Shown piece by piece: positions 10,661 to 21,774 of a stretch of 50,000 nt of DNA. The stretch is from Symbiodinium natans (lineage: Eukaryota; Sar; Dinophyceae; Suessiales; Symbiodiniaceae). The stretch's first letter is position 1. Each line of letters begins with the position of its first letter. The position numbers and the translations under genes were made by a program. Below the pieces are notes generated by a model. It saw only the letters and a list, made by a program, of their open reading frames with translations, was not told the DNA's origin and made no database searches. The stretch lies in assembly GCA_905221605.1 (NCBI GenBank), contig CAJNDS010002487.1, positions 318,202-368,201 on the forward strand. The letters run 5' to 3'.

Positions 10661-11070
10661 TTATGGCTCTGACACTTGACAAAAGACATGAACCATTTGA
10701 CTCATGGCTGGCATCCAGACTTGGGATTGGATTGGCCTATGGGGCTTTTGGCGCCTGAGTCCTGGCCCTAGTCCTTGGGCATCTCCATCCTCGACACCAC
10801 CAAACCCACGAAACATCTGTGTGCCATTCTTCCCGTGGTAGGGTTCTGGGCTTAAGGGATCCGCGCGCGAAACGCGGCGCTAAGTGCAGCTGGAGGCACG
10901 CACCCCTGGCGCCGACGACGGTCACTTTCGAGTTCAGGGTGGCTGCTGCTGAACTCGGCAGTCTCTTGGCTTCGGGAGTTTGAGGGCTGAACCCTTTTGG
11001 GGAAAAAACCGGAAACAATTCTAAGACCTGAGTACAGGACGATGGCCATAAACGGCGAATGGTGAATCAA
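10661..11070 (-). CDS. Kelch-like exon, FRGFGG strand
   Basis: Frame PYHGKNGTQMFRGFGG then VEDGDAQGLGPG (10661-10852), a glycine strand with a two-residue insertion. Upstream (10985-11070) FMAIVLYSGLRIVSG is a weaker strand. Confidence 0.42.
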
Positions 11071-11605
11071 AACTTCTCAGCTGGAAGACGATGCGCACGA
11101 CATGCTTTCTCGGCTTGGGGCCTAGGACTTTCAAAAGCGGCTGGCAACCTGTATGGCCTCTGTGCAAGCAGTCGGCCTAAGCAAAAGCGACCCTACTCCC
11201 CCGAAAACTGCAAAAAGAGAAAGGTCTCCCACTCAACTTCCCCATGTGAGGCACCAGCGCCGGTCAGCTTTCCGCAGGCTACGGGCGGGCGTTGCTGGGT
11301 TTTTCTTTTTTCGGGCTTTTGCCTTGAAAGTCTTGCTCTGGGCTTGATGGGGGTTTTTACCGCCTTTGCAGCTCAACGGCCCCTAAGGCGGAGCAGCAGA
11401 CCTTTCTTGGGGGCCCCTCTGCTCCCGCGTCTGCATCTACTTGGCCTCCTCAAAGGGTGTAGAACTTCGATTCTCCATATGTGGAACTTCTAGCAAGGCC
11501 GGATGCCCGAGACGAGGCCGGAGTCCCTGAACTCTAAACGCCTCAAGCTCGAAAGATCCCAGACTTTGAGCCAACACCTTGAAACGTTCTGCAAGCCCGT
11601 TGGGT

Positions 11606-12161
11606 TTAAGGCTTCGGCACCCTTGAAGGACAAGAGCAATGGGGCAAAACTCCTCCATTCCGAGACTTCAGCGACATCCAAGGCACTCCTGAAAGTTGGA
11701 CAAGCCGTTGCTCGGTACGCTGCCTCCTAGACAGGGGCGCCACGAGGGCTTCCAGCGCACCCGACAAGCCCCAGAGAGAAGTCGGAAACGTATCTGCAAT
11801 CCCACTACCCAGTTGAGTAGCGCAGTGAGACATTAGTGCCTTAGTGCCGAATACTGAATGATCCCCCTCCCCCCCGTCGTGAACTTGAAAGGATTCTCAA
11901 TGGAGAACGCTGGGAGTTTCTGGCCTGACATACCAGAACACCGGCACGTCCGTTTTTGACCTCTGAGCCACCGAACCACCGGACAAAGCCGCCGAACACC
12001 GAGCCGCAGGATAGAGCCACCCGAACGCCACTAAAAGCCATTAGACCTGTCGGAGAACCCATCTTGGGAACTAGCTGCGGAACCTCAAGGGACGACAGCA
12101 GCTGTACAGGTGGGCCGCAGCTGTCGACGCTGAGCCCTAAACTCTGCAGAGGCTGAGACAC
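11606..12161 (-). other. Two weak kelch-like frames
   Basis: SLWGLSGALEALVAPLSRR with a later SRNGGVLPH (11606-11833), and PTGLMAFSGVRVALSCG with FVRWFGG (11841-12161). Spacing is irregular. Confidence 0.28.
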
Positions 12162-12184
12162 CGAGCCCTAGACCAAAGGCAGGT

Positions 12185-12262
12185 GCGTCCCAAAGACACA
12201 CACGGTCCTGGAACCCAGTCCACGGCCCACTTGTTCTCCTGCGGCAACGGCAAGGGGTGAAC
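12185..12262 (-). CDS. Kelch-like exon, ENKWAVDW type
   Basis: Frame PLPQENKWAVDWVPGPCV. Same core as the module at 26.5 kb; in both cases it lies just 3' of a MLIFGG-type exon. Confidence 0.55.
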
Positions 12263-12336
12263 CCCAATTCCTGACGCAGACCGAAACTTCCTGGACCCTA
12301 GAGGACCCCTAAGCTTCCTGAGCCCAATTTGCGAGA

Positions 12337-12465
12337 CTTTGCCCCCCCGAGGGTGCAGCAAATTGACCCACTGAAGCCAAGGGGCTGTGGCATTGTAGAG
12401 CCAAGGCCGCCAATCCAACTGTGTGCCCCCGAAGAGGAACATGCTGTCCTGGGCAACGGGATACT
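12337..12465 (-). CDS. Kelch exon, MFLFGG type
   Basis: Frame VAQDSMFLFGGTQLDWRP then WLYNATAPWLQWVNLLHP. Both strands and the Trp are present. Paralogue at 26.8 kb. Confidence 0.87.
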
Positions 12466-12751
12466 TGTGTGCAAGGGGGGCCTTCTGTGGGCAGGACCTC
12501 GGGGGCTTCTCGGGCTTGGGGGCTGCATCCTGCCGTGGAGCGCTGGGAGCGCAAACTCACACCCGGGAGAGGCGCCCCTACCCGTGGCAAGAGAGTAAGG
12601 CCTCTCATTGCGATTGAGACAATCCAGTTCAGTTTGGAGCTACGCGAAGCTAAGCCAGGGTCGCTTAAGAACCCTCCTGGGCCCAACAAGTAACTTCTGC
12701 CTGGTTCTCTTCGTAGGGAATGAGGGAGTGGGGTGCCCGACATAATCCCGT

Positions 12752-12920
12752 TCATTCCCTGAATTTCCCTACGAAGAACCAGGAGATACTTCCGAGGCCA
12801 GCGTCTCCCACCCAGGCAGCGACATGCTTCTCCCGTGCGCCCGGGCCGGGCGTCAGCGGAACCATTTCGAACCAAGAGTCGGCCTGTGAGAGCGGAGGGT
12901 GGGCTGAAGGCTGAGGTTCC
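12752..12920 (-). CDS. Kelch linker exon
   Basis: Frame QADSWFEMVPLTPGPGAR then EKHVAAWVGDAGLGSIS and WFFVGKF. Trp, P.PG.R..HVAAW and the strand WFFVG are in canonical order. Confidence 0.83.
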
Positions 12921-12959
12921 AAAGATTGCTTTCGGCGAGCCGATGAAAGGTCAAGGTTC

Positions 12960-12976
12960 AAGGAGAGAGAGCGAGC

Positions 12977-13008
<32 letters not shown>

Positions 13009-13036
13009 CAGAGCGTCAGAGAGAGAGAGAGAGAGA
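12960..13036. repeat. GA-rich microsatellite
   Basis: GAGA runs with interruptions, directly beside a kelch strand (LYFGG). Confidence 0.95.
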
Positions 13037-13140
13037 TGCCCCCAAAATAAAGAGGGATGTCGATGACACTGTAGGATTCAGTGAGGCCGAAAGCGTCTGA
13101 TTGTCTCTGGCTCCACAAGGTTATCCCTGGCACGCTAAGT
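13035..13140 (-). CDS. Kelch exon, LYFGG strand
   Basis: Frame LWSQRQSDAFGLTESYS then VIDIPLYFGGIS. The strand is followed at once by a GA dinucleotide run, so the rest of the exon, if any, is lost or spliced. Confidence 0.55.
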
Positions 13141-14027
13141 CTAATGAAAAGTAAGAGAGCAAGGCGCCCTACACAGCCACGTAGGGAAAACGGGTTGTGA
13201 CAGCTCTGCACCGCTATCACTTCGAGTGGAGATGCATCCCGTGTGACCGAGATGGACCTTGTGAAGCATCGAACTATCTGGGCGAACATAGTGCTGGAAG
13301 TCATGAGGCTGCACGGCGCTGTGTTAAGGGGTTCACAACAATCATGCATGGAGCTCCTACGCGGCCCTTGTGGCTCGTTCACCTGCCTGTAACATGCTAC
13401 TATTACTTCCTGCCTTTGCTTCAGCCCCGAGGTTACAAGACCAGGAACCCTTAGATCGAACCCTAAAACCTCGCAGCAGCAGCGAAAATCTCAAACTTTG
13501 GGTTGAGGGCAAAGCAACAAACTGATCCCCTACGACCCCAGAAGCCTCAAGCACAAGCAAACACGAAGGAAACGCTTTCAGCCCTCTTCCCTCCCCGCCG
13601 CAATGTTGTACCGCCACAGATCGCTCAGAGAAGTGCTGGTGTCGTCCTAGGTGGGCACTTGGCTTCCAGCAGCCCAAAGATTTTCGAACTTGGGGTTCAG
13701 GATTCAGGGTTCAGGGTTTAGGGTTTAGGGTTTAAGGGAAAAAGGTTTGGGCTGCAAAGTGCAGAACACCATGTCTTTGGGAGCGGTGGAGGCAAGAAAA
13801 CAACATCTTGAACATGTGGACGAAGGGCCCCCTGCACACCTCAAGCAATGTCCAATGCGAAAGCAACGTGAACCTGAAGGCATGCACTAAACCGGCCGAC
13901 CCCAAAAGAGTGAGAAAAGGTCCTGCCCCCAAGAAACCTGAATGCTCGAAGACATGGAAAATCCAATACCAACCCAATCCCCCCCCGAAACTCCTGCGCT
14001 GCAAGACACGGCTGTGACAAGCTTGAA

Positions 14028-14145
14028 CCAACCTCAAGCCTGGCAAATCCCCCGCTTTGGGAATAGAGAGCCAATTGCTTCCAATGGGCATCCCCGCCAT
14101 AGACAAACATCAGCGTCTCATCAGAGTTCCTTTGCCGAGAGCACG
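14028..14145 (-). CDS. Kelch exon, MFVYGG type
   Basis: Frame RQRNSDETLMFVYGGDAH then WKQLALYSQSGGFARL. Glycine strand and second strand (LALYS) intact. Paralogue at 29.4 kb and a more distant one at 0.2 kb (NTDAMLVYGG). Confidence 0.85.
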
Positions 14146-14949
14146 AGCACCGTTGTTCACGTTGGCATGACAGAAGCGCTTCCACGGTTTTTAGACCCTG
14201 GCGGTGTGGGCGTCTGGCTGTGGGCAACAGCGCACCCTAAACCCTAAACTCTAAACCCTCAGCCCTACTCTAAGCAGCCTTGCTTGCCGCGGTTCATCGG
14301 CAAGGCTTCGGGGAAGGCCAGGCACGCCAGGCAACAAAGCAGCGAGGACACGAAAACACAGCCAAAGAACACCGATGCAAAAGAAAAACAAGCGAAAAAT
14401 ATGGGAAAAAAATCCACCCAGAAAAGACACAAAATGAAAAACATGAGGGCAAGGATAGCGAACATACACGACGGTAGTGGAACCCCTCCACGGCTTCTTT
14501 GGGGAATTTCCAAACAACCAGTGTAGAAATGAGAAAAAAGACATACTGGCACTCTTGTGAGCATGAGAAGCGAACTCTCCAGCTTCCTGCAGATCTACGC
14601 AGTTAAGGCCAAAGCAGGGTTTAGCATGGTGTTAGGGTTTAGGGTTTAGGAACACTTCTCATGCGCGCAAGAGACGATACTTCCCAACAAAAAGGGACTA
14701 CACTTTAGGGTTTTGGTGTAGCTCATGAAACCCTAAACCCTAAACCCTAAACCCTAAACCCTAAACCCTGGAAGCTGAGGATGCAAAAGGACCCCCCAAG
14801 CTGGCCAGGAACAGGTGATCCCCTCTTCGGATCTTCGTGGGAGGCTTTGTTTCACGGACTTCAAGGTGTTGCAATTGCCCCGAGGAAGGCTTAAGCAGAG
14901 GAATCCGGGATTTTCAGCTGCACTAACCCTAAACCCTAAACCCTAAACT

Positions 14950-15046
14950 CAAAATGCCACATTGTTGCGCCAGGAAGCACAACGGCAGTGCTCTGGCTTC
15001 GGCCTGCCATGTTCGTGGCCTCGCTCAAGGATGTCCACGACGAAGC
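14950..15046 (-). CDS. Kelch linker exon
   Basis: After gactgcag the frame reads ASSWTSLSEATNMAGRS then QSTAVVLPGATMWHF. Phase-0 start fits an upstream exon ending YDVT. Paralogue at 29.9 kb. Confidence 0.75.
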
Positions 15047-15097
15047 CTGCAGTCTACTGCTGGGCTTTAAGGCTTCGGGAGCTTGGAGCCAGTAGAT

Positions 15098-15354
15098 ATA
15101 AATAAATAAATAAATATATATATATATATATATATTTGTTTACTTTTTTACTTATATATAATTATATTTATACTTATATTTAGATTTGCATTTCTTTTTG
15201 TATTTATGTATATATATATATGTATATATGTATATATATATATATGTATATATATGTATATATGTATATATATGTATATATATGTATATATATGTATATA
15301 TATATGTATATATATGTATATATTTATATAAATATATATATATATATATATAAG
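15098..15354. repeat. AT-rich microsatellite (TATATGTA)n
   Basis: Mainly TATATGTATATA units. No coding capacity. Confidence 0.95.
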
Positions 15355-15597
15355 CTTTAGGTCTTCGGGAGCTTAGAGCCAGTAGAGACCCGGTGCCCTC
15401 CTAGTCCTCAGGCTCGGAGCCCCTCGAATCCTGTTGCCTCAGTTCCCTGGCGCAAATAACTTCCGACCTCCCCGACTTTTTCCTGCGCAGTACCTTTCCC
15501 CTTTGTCTCTTGGGTTTTGGCTTTTTTCTTCAGGGGGGGGGGGGGGGAGAGTGGGGGGAGAGGCTGGGGCCGTTGTTTGGCTTCGGGGCGCTGAAGG

Positions 15598-15722
15598 TTT
15601 AGGGCCTCTCAAATCTCCCCAAAACAGAAGCTTACCACATGGCTGCACAACGGGTGCCCCGTAGAAGGCAGGACTCGGGATGATATCGCAGGATCCTGTT
15701 CTTGTTGCGACAGCAGGCCACT
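15598..15722 (-). CDS. Kelch exon, LLFWGD type
   Basis: Frame ATRTGSCDIIPSPAFYG then APVVQPCGKLLFWGDLRG. It parallels VVYNPVG..ILLWGG; the second glycine is Asp. Confidence 0.58.
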
Positions 15723-15824
15723 GCTTCGGCATCTGCACACACACACACACACACTCCCGCGCTCGCTCTCGCTCACTCACCGAATCCGCAAGCTTGGAAA
15801 GTCGGCCAAGTGCAAGCAGCGCGC

Positions 15825-15897
15825 CGTGACATCGTAGCAGTGCAACTTTTTCTCAAACCCGCCCGCAACGGAGTAGCCCGCGAAAACCAGCATGCAC
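15825..15897 (-). CDS. Kelch exon, MLVFAG...LHCYDVT type
   Basis: Begins at the strong acceptor ttcttccccag|G and ends GTCACG|gcgcgc (GC donor), 73 nt. It encodes (R)CMLVFAGYSVAGGFEKK then LHCYDVT. Both boundaries equal those of the exon at 32311-32380. Confidence 0.88.
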
Positions 15898-16134
15898 CTG
15901 GGGAAGAAAATCAAGCTCGACCTTTGAAGGTCGACTTATCTGACGTACCCGACATATGGGTCCTGATAGGGGATCTGTTGCTTCCTTCTGCAAGTCTAAC
16001 CTTTCCTTCCTACATCTCCAATTCACCCAACCTAGCGTCTTCGCAACAGATGCCTGAGCCTGCGCACCTATGGCTTGTCCTGAAGCTGCCCGACAGGTGA
16101 CTTTGGACTCGCATCAAACGATGCCCCCCCTTCT

Positions 16135-16265
16135 ACAGCAACCCGCGCTTCCATGCAAGAAGGCTCTACACGCTGGCTGGGCTGGCTCTAGCTGAAGCTG
16201 CACAAGGCAAGCGCTGCCGCCAAAAAAATTCCAAGAGGTCAGACTGCCTGCGCATTTCTCGCATC
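16135..16265 (-). CDS. Kelch-like exon, FFGG strand
   Basis: Frame CAGSLTSWNFFGGSACLVQ then LQLEPAQPACRAF. FFGG is a good strand followed by LVQLQLEP. Confidence 0.48.
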
Positions 16266-16502
16266 GAGGGCGGATTCAGAGAGGAGCTCGCAGCAAGGTG
16301 ACACGAGGGACCAACTCTTTGGGGCCTTCAGGCAGCCTCTCGCCGGGAACCTGCCCTGAAACCTCAGGCTAGCCCTCAAGCTGCAAGACCGTGCAGCAAA
16401 AGCCTCCCGAGAGGAGGCTCAACTTCGAAAGAAACACTCCAACAATCTCCAACATCTCCTTCTTGCGCCCCTTCACAAAGCAATCGTGAACCGGAACCAC
16501 TA

Positions 16503-16583
16503 CCCCGAAGGCCAGCGCCCATGCCATCCAAGCTGCGTGGTGTTGCTGGTGTACACCTGTGCTTTGGGAACGAAAGCCGCAAG
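16503..16583 (-). CDS. Kelch-like exon, VYT variant
   Basis: Frame AFVPKAQVYTSNTTQLGW then HGRWPSG and stop. Member of the VYT subgroup with the islands at 3.74 and 38.5 kb. Confidence 0.45.
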
Positions 16584-16792
16584 GGTTTATGGTTTGGGGT
16601 TCAGGGTTGAGGGGTTGACATGCTCTTTCCAGGGAATCATACTTGGGCTAAGGCTGAGGTGCAGCAAGGGAGTGGAAGAGGGCATGCTCGGATTTCACTT
16701 TTTTCGGGTGATTCCCCCGTCATTCCCTGGCTTTGCCCCGGGGGCTCAGCTTTGGGGCATGGAGCTGCGAGCCGGAGAACACTGGAGGCTTC

Positions 16793-16900
16793 TAGGGTTT
16801 AGGGTTTAGGGTTTAGGGCTTAGGGCTTAGGATTTAGGGCTTAGGATTTAGGGTTTGGGGTTTAGGGCTTAGGGCTTAGGGCTTCGGGTTTAGGGTTTTA
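16793..16900. repeat. TTTAGGG tract rich in TTAGGGC variants
   Basis: Units alternate between TTTAGGG and CTTAGGG/GATTTAG variants. Confidence 0.92.
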
Positions 16901-17099
16901 GGGCTCTACACAGCTTGCAGAGGGAAAGAATTAGGGAAGTTCCTGCGGTTGATGATAAAGAATCCTCGCGCAAGCGCTGCCCACAAAAAAAAAACACCCT
17001 GTGAATATGAGAGAGAGATGGCGGAGGGGAGGGGGGGAGCTTGGAGAGAACAAAAAAAGCTATTCTCCCGAACTTCGAACGACCCCTAAACCCCCTAGC

Positions 17100-17178
17100 C
17101 CGTAAACCCTAAACCCTAAAAACCCTAAAAACCCTAAAAAAAACCCTAAACCCTAAACCCTAAACCCAAAACCCTAAA
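17100..17178. repeat. CCCTAAA tract with A-length variants
   Basis: Units of CCCTAAA and CCCTAAAAA. Confidence 0.93.
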
Positions 17179-17204
17179 CCGTTCCGAGCCACTGCCACTG
17201 CGCC

Positions 17205-17622
17205 ATCCTTGGCATCCGGCCCCGAGGCGGATGCAGAACCCCCCAGAGACGTCCAGGTCAAGGACTGCAACGCGGGGAGCTTCAGGGTTTTTGGGTTTTT
17301 TGGGATTTTTGGGGGTGCTTTGGGGGTGTTGGTTTTCCTTTGTAGGGGGGACGGGGGGGGGGGTTGGGGGTTCGGGTTGAGTTTCAGGGAGATTATGGAG
17401 CTTCACGTGCTCCCTTCGCAACGAAGTCCGAGTTGAACCCTGAAAAAGTGAAGACTCGGGCCAGTACAGTCAGTCGGGCTTCATTCCGGCTTTCGGGCAC
17501 CAGGCTTGGGGGGGTTTTTGGAACAGGCACTGCTTGCCCCAAAAGCCTACACATTCTGCAAAAAACCCCGAAGACATGAACGGGCAACCCGGAAACTCTG
17601 GGCTGCCTGCAGTGGTCCATCT
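17205..17622 (-). other. Two weak kelch-like frames
   Basis: VSGLPVHVFGVFCRMCR (17520-17622) aligns to MYVFGG; VAVLDLDVSGGFCIRLG (17205-17290) has a glycine pair. Both between repeat tracts. Confidence 0.35.
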
Positions 17623-17894
17623 GTGAACCATAAGCCTACACGCCCAACCCCCGAAGCCTTCAAGTTCCAACGCAGCCTGACCTGTGCCTTCACGTCAGCC
17701 ATAGTCTAAATTTCTTAACGGGGGAGCTATTTTGGGGATTCTATGGGGGAATACAAAAGGAAGGGGCTATGACGGGGATACTGCGACTTCAGAAGAATGT
17801 CAACACCTGCTCCAGTACTGTATTCCAAAATTCGAGGTGGCCACGCCGACATTGCGGTGACAACCCCTTGTCATTCTGGACTTTCTGCACATTT

Positions 17895-18020
17895 GGATTG
17901 CTATCTCCGAACTTCCTAGAGACAAATTGCAAGAGGTAGGGTTCCACAACTCTAGGACCTTAGCCAGGTTTTTCCCGCTGAGGGGTTGGGCCAAAGATGC
18001 GCAACTTATCTATCCACACT
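17895..18020 (-). CDS. Kelch exon, LELWNP strand
   Basis: After tggctaag (17959-17960) the frame reads VLELWNPTSCNLSLGSSE, a good second strand. The preceding strand KLRIFGPTPQREKP is in another frame, so an intron or frameshift separates them. Confidence 0.58.
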
Positions 18021-18127
18021 CCCCAACCTGGAACCAAATCGCGCAAAAAATGAAAAGCGGCTCTCACCCTTGGGTACGACTTGCCAAGTTCTTAGTCGAA
18101 GAATCCCAGAGCTGCCACAATTTGCAC

Positions 18128-18245
18128 CTGGATGTCATATGAGAACAGATCGTCCGTGCGGACTCCACCGGACTCGGTCGCAAGAGGCTCCATGGTTCGG
18201 GTGGGCTCACGTTTTGGCTCGCGCCAGAATTCAACAGCTAGATCT
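18128..18245 (-). CDS. Kelch exon, DDLFSYDI strand and GT donor
   Basis: Frame LAVEFWREPKREPTRTM then EPLATESGGVRTDDLFSYDI ending CAG|gtgcaa. Linker, SGG and second strand are present. Same exon end as 33122-33195. Confidence 0.83.
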
Positions 18246-18784
18246 CAGGCAAACCGAAACACATTCGGTACTTGCCACCCGAATTGCTACATTTAAACAA
18301 CACATGCACCCATGTTGAAACCCTACACCACACTCCCACATCGCCTCGACCGCAAAAAGACAACTCGACCAGCGAATTGCGCGCGAGCGAGTTCCCGACA
18401 TGTTGGTATGCGCTCCGATACATCGCACTCGACAACATGCCACCTCGGATGTATGGGCACTCCGCCGCCGGGCCCCACACAAAGGCTTGAGAATGGAGGG
18501 CCTTCAAGATGAAAAACAATTATTTTACTTCGAACATCCCCACCTTAGGGATTTGGATTTGGGCACGCTCTGGGGTTGGGCAGTCCAGGGAGTCTCTGGT
18601 ATTGGGCACTCCAGGCAGTCTCTGGGGTTGGGCACTCCAGGAGTAGACCGGGCGAGGAGAAGAGTTCCGGGCGAGGAGAAGAGTTGAGGTTAAAATCTAA
18701 CAACCCCACACTGAAGGTGGTGAAAACAAAAAAAGGCTGACAGGCACAGCCTGGCGCATGGAGTATGTTAGACAAGCCTCAACC

Positions 18785-18850
18785 AAAGATGTCGTGCGCT
18801 GCAACATGTGCCGCTCTCATGGTGAAGCTCGTTACCCGGTAACTGCGAGG
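18785..18850 (-). CDS. Kelch-like second strand
   Basis: Frame LPGNELHHESGTCCSARHLW resembles NDLHYYESGTNNW of exon C (41.7 kb). A second frame reads RAAHVAAHDIFG. Probably decayed. Confidence 0.42.
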
Positions 18851-18951
18851 GCCTTTCTGAGGACTGCCCCAACCCCTTACAACCCAAAGCACTTAGGGCA
18901 TTGGCATCCCCTAAGCCCTAAGCCTTCTAAGCCTTGAAAAAGTTCCCCTCA

Positions 18952-19143
18952 TCACAAGCCCTTCTCAGGGCAAGAAGCCCACCCACCCCACAGTAGGATC
19001 GTCTGGCCGACCGGATTGTAGACGACGACGTGGCCTTCCCGCCTCCAGCGCACAGCCAAGTATGAGGAAGCCCTCTGCATGAACATCCTTCGGCCGGGCA
19101 GCTCATTTACATTTGGTCCACTTTGAGACATCTGGCTCCATGC
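18952..19143 (-). CDS. Kelch exon, complete linker plus LLWGG
   Basis: After ccttgtgag the frame reads AWSQMSQSGPNVNELPG, RRMFMQRASSYLAVRW, RREGHVVVYNPVG, then QTILLWGGWASCPEK and stop. A whole linker and glycine strand in one exon; phase 0 start would follow directly on YDVT of an exon such as 32311-32380. A paralogue with the same core is at 33.8 kb. Confidence 0.9.
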   Translation of the reverse strand, partial: AWSQMSQSGPNVNELPGRRMFMQRASSYLAVRWRREGHVVVYNPVGQTILLWGGWASCPEKGL

Positions 19144-19229
19144 CTCACAAGGCAGCTTCTGGGGCCTTGGGGATTTAATGGTGAGGAAGAGAAAGGGGGA
19201 GGTTCATCTTCTCGCCAACAAAATCGCAT

Positions 19230-19332
19230 CGCACACTAAACGACATGGCAGTAGCGCGACAACACATGTCCACCCGAAACTCCACTCATTCTCTTGGAAG
19301 AGCCACAGACACCATGGCACAGAAGGGCCACC
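19230..19332 (-). other. Possible kelch module
   Basis: Frame SVPWCLWLFQENEWSFGW. LWLF followed by Gln-Glu could be a decayed LYLFGG strand. Confidence 0.38.
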
Positions 19333-19543
19333 AAGCTTGAGGAACTGACTCAAAGACTCCGGGGCGAGGCAAACCCTAACAACCCCATCATAAACCCCCC
19401 AAAAGCCCTCCCCAAACCCAAAAAAAAAAGGACGCACAGGGGATCCACCTCGGGATCGCTACTCCTGCTCACTCGCTCCCCTGCACTCTCTGCTTCTCTC
19501 CTTCTTGGGGGGGGGCTCGGAGCCCTCCTTCGCTGTTTCATGC

Positions 19544-19640
19544 CGTTGTAATGGAAGAAAGCCTGAAAGTACTCAGTGAACGTCTTGGGCGCATGAAGGG
19601 AAGCGAAGTGCGATGCGTGAGTGAAGTTTCGCACAGCTCA
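19544..19640 (-). CDS. Kelch-like exon with GC donor
   Basis: Frame THASHFASLHAPKTFTEY then FQAFFHYNG ending TACAACG|gcatga. H.S.FA is linker-like; FFHYN corresponds to the second strand. Confidence 0.45.
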
Positions 19641-19849
19641 TGGTCTAGGAAACTGATTTGGTGTTCAGTTGTGCGGTAGGATGTGCTTTTGGTGACGAGA
19701 GTGTCGCGAATCAAGGGGAAGGGGGGGGGGGGGCATAGATCTCGCGCAGAATTGGCCGTGTGGGTTCTTGCATGAACCTTTGACGAAAGTGTCTCACCAA
19801 GATTCTAAGACTTTTCGAGTGAGTGGGCGGACTTGCGGAGGCTCCCAGT

Positions 19850-19985
19850 GTCGGCTTTGCCATGAGACATCCCCAGAACCTCTCTAGCAAGCTGGCTTCA
19901 AAAGCGACACAATGGGGCGCCCTCTTGGGTGCCTTGTAGGGCACCCTCACTCCCAGAAATGGGGTGCCGGGGAGTGACCAAAGGT
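19850..19985 (-). CDS. Kelch linker exon
   Basis: Frame GVRVPYKAPKRAPHCVAF then EASLLERFWGCLMA. The linker P.RAPHCVAF matches P..R..H.A. Confidence 0.5.
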
Positions 19986-20158
19986 GTGTTTGCCTTTCAA
20001 GCCCTCCGGCACCGGATCCTCTGGCACACCCAGGGTTTAGGGTTTAGGGTTTAGGATTTAGGGTTTAGGGCTCAGGGCGCACAAGGGAACAAGGAAGCTC
20101 ACAGAGGAATTCCCAGCCGAAGACTCCCCAAGTGATCCCGAGAGCCGAGGCGCAGCGC

Positions 20159-20206
20159 CATCATACTTCCAGAGGTCGGTCGGATAGACCCTCTGATTCG
20201 TGCCAC
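20159..20206 (-). CDS. Kelch exon, DLWKYD strand
   Basis: Forty-eight nucleotides from ccaag|GT to TATGATG|gcgctg, reading GGTNQRVYPTDLWKYD. The first codon is completed by the preceding exon (..G|GT), restoring the glycine pair. GC donor. Confidence 0.82.
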
Positions 20207-20525
20207 CTTGGGAGGTGTGTAGACATGAGGCGCTTTTGCGGTGCTTTTGGGCTTTAGGGGCTTGTAGAAAGTTCAGGGCTTGGGTCCGGAGTTTTGGCCA
20301 GGTTTTGCGCGGGGTTTGACCGAGTTTTTCTCGTTTTTGCTTTTCCCTGAAAAAGCCGGCTTTCAGCCTTGGTTCAAGCCCTCGCGGCTTTTGGGGTCCT
20401 TTTGGGGATCTCTCCAGATGCCATGTTTGTGAAGGCCCAAAATGGTCAAAAACCACAAAAAAGGGACAAAAACACTAAAATTGACCATTTGGGTGATTTC
20501 CAAGGCTGTCAGGAAAATCCCTAGG

Positions 20526-20640
20526 GGGTTTAGGGTTTAGGGTTCAGGGTTTCGGGTTTCGGGTTTAGGGTTTAGGGTTTAGGGTTTAGGGTTTAGGGGT
20601 TAGGGTAGGGTTTGGGGTTTAGGGTTTGGGGCTTAGGGTG
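20526..20640. repeat. TTTAGGG telomere-like tract
   Basis: About 15 units with TTTCGGG and GGGTAGGG variants; a shorter tract lies at 20033-20080. Confidence 0.95.
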
Positions 20641-20748
20641 CTTTTGGGGGGTTTGCAGGGTTTACTGGCGCTCCTGCGCCTCGATTCCCTACTTCGGGGA
20701 GGGGGGGGGTCTGGGATTGAAGATTCATGAGAAGGGTCCTACATAATC

Positions 20749-20856
20749 CTAAACAAGAATCCTGCTCGCCACACCACCTGCAACACCATGGCCTGCGGCC
20801 AAGGGGCTGTCCCAGTATCCTCCTCCATACAGGTACAGCTCGGTTCCGGTGGAAAC
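20749..20856 (-). CDS. Kelch exon, LYLYGG strand
   Basis: After gtgctag the frame reads VSTGTELYLYGGGYWDS then PLAAGHGVAGG and stop. AG|G acceptor. Glycine strand intact. Confidence 0.82.
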   Translation of the reverse strand, partial: VSTGTELYLYGGGYWDSPLAAGHGVAGGVASRILV

Positions 20857-20884
20857 CTAGCACGCGCCGGCACATCACAAGTCC

Positions 20885-21160
20885 TCAAACCCTGGCAGGC
20901 AAGGAGCTTCTGAAAAAGAGGCTTCTCCAAGGCACTTTGGCGGAAGGGCTCAGAGGCTTCGCAGTTGGACTTGCGCAGTCTCCCTCGTCGGCCCCCCGCC
21001 CCCCCGCTACACACTTCCCATGTCGCGGAACAACGACTACATCCTTCACAAACTCAACAGGAAGAACAGAATCGTGGTTGATGGTTTCTAGGATGCCAGG
21101 CCGGCACCGGGCAATGTCAACACAAAGCCTCCCCACTTTCTGCCCCAGGTGTGAGTTCAA
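20885..21160 (-). other. Unassigned open frame
   Basis: A 91-codon minus frame with protein-like text (RLCVDIARCRPGILETI, LPVEFVKDVVVVPRHG). It follows kelch exons on the same strand but shows no kelch pattern and no family I recognise. Confidence 0.25.
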
Positions 21161-21345
21161 GAGGTTTGAGGCGATGCCAACATGCTCAGAAACGTGCCCG
21201 GCCTTTACACATGTGGGCCCACTTTGCCTGGTATCCTTCTTGTTGGGTTTAGAAAGCTTGCTTGTGAAGCGAACGAAGAGGAGGAGATCGGCTTAAAAGA
21301 AAAACTGGCTTAGCTGCAAATCTTCTAAGAAACACGCCTGACCTT

Positions 21346-21457
21346 TTAGAATGCACACCGAGGAGTACGCGGTCTGGGTTTGCAAAAGACGTGTAGCCGC
21401 TTTGAAGCTGAAAAAGGCGCGCAACCAGAGCGACGATCCAGGGTATTTGTGGTCCAC
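21346..21457 (-). CDS. Kelch-like exon with AG|G acceptor
   Basis: After atgtctag|G the frame reads WTTNTLDRRSGCAPFSA then SKRLHVFCKPRPRTPR. RLHVFCK aligns to RMYVFGG; both glycines lost. Confidence 0.45.
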
Positions 21458-21774
21458 CTAGACATAATATAAGGCGATGTAGAAGCTGATGGCGTAGAAT
21501 CATGGGCAGATAATCTTGCCCTGCGCTGAGATCACGGAGCCGTCAGAACACGCGAAAGTTCCCACAGCCGAAACGAGCTTAGCGGTTGCCGGGGCTTACT
21601 GTTTAAAGCTCGGTAACACTGCGGTAAGGCCATGATCCCCTCAAGTCTGGCCGGCGGAGGGACGCAAACTGAATAAAACGATCCAGCGAGTAGAGGCATC
21701 GAGGAAGGCACCTTCACATCGCTGAGTAAATTAAACAAAGGAACGCGTCTACAGAACTAGCATGCGCGAGGAAA

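Noticed and set aside
14280-14564. Lys-rich plus frame and hydrophobic minus frame
   Set aside because: They are each other's shadow in A-rich DNA; neither has a family or splice context. The hydrophobic frame is not taken as a membrane protein.
20727-21296. Plus-strand frame of 189 codons
   Set aside because: It overlaps a clear kelch exon on minus, has no recognisable domain and its text looks random.
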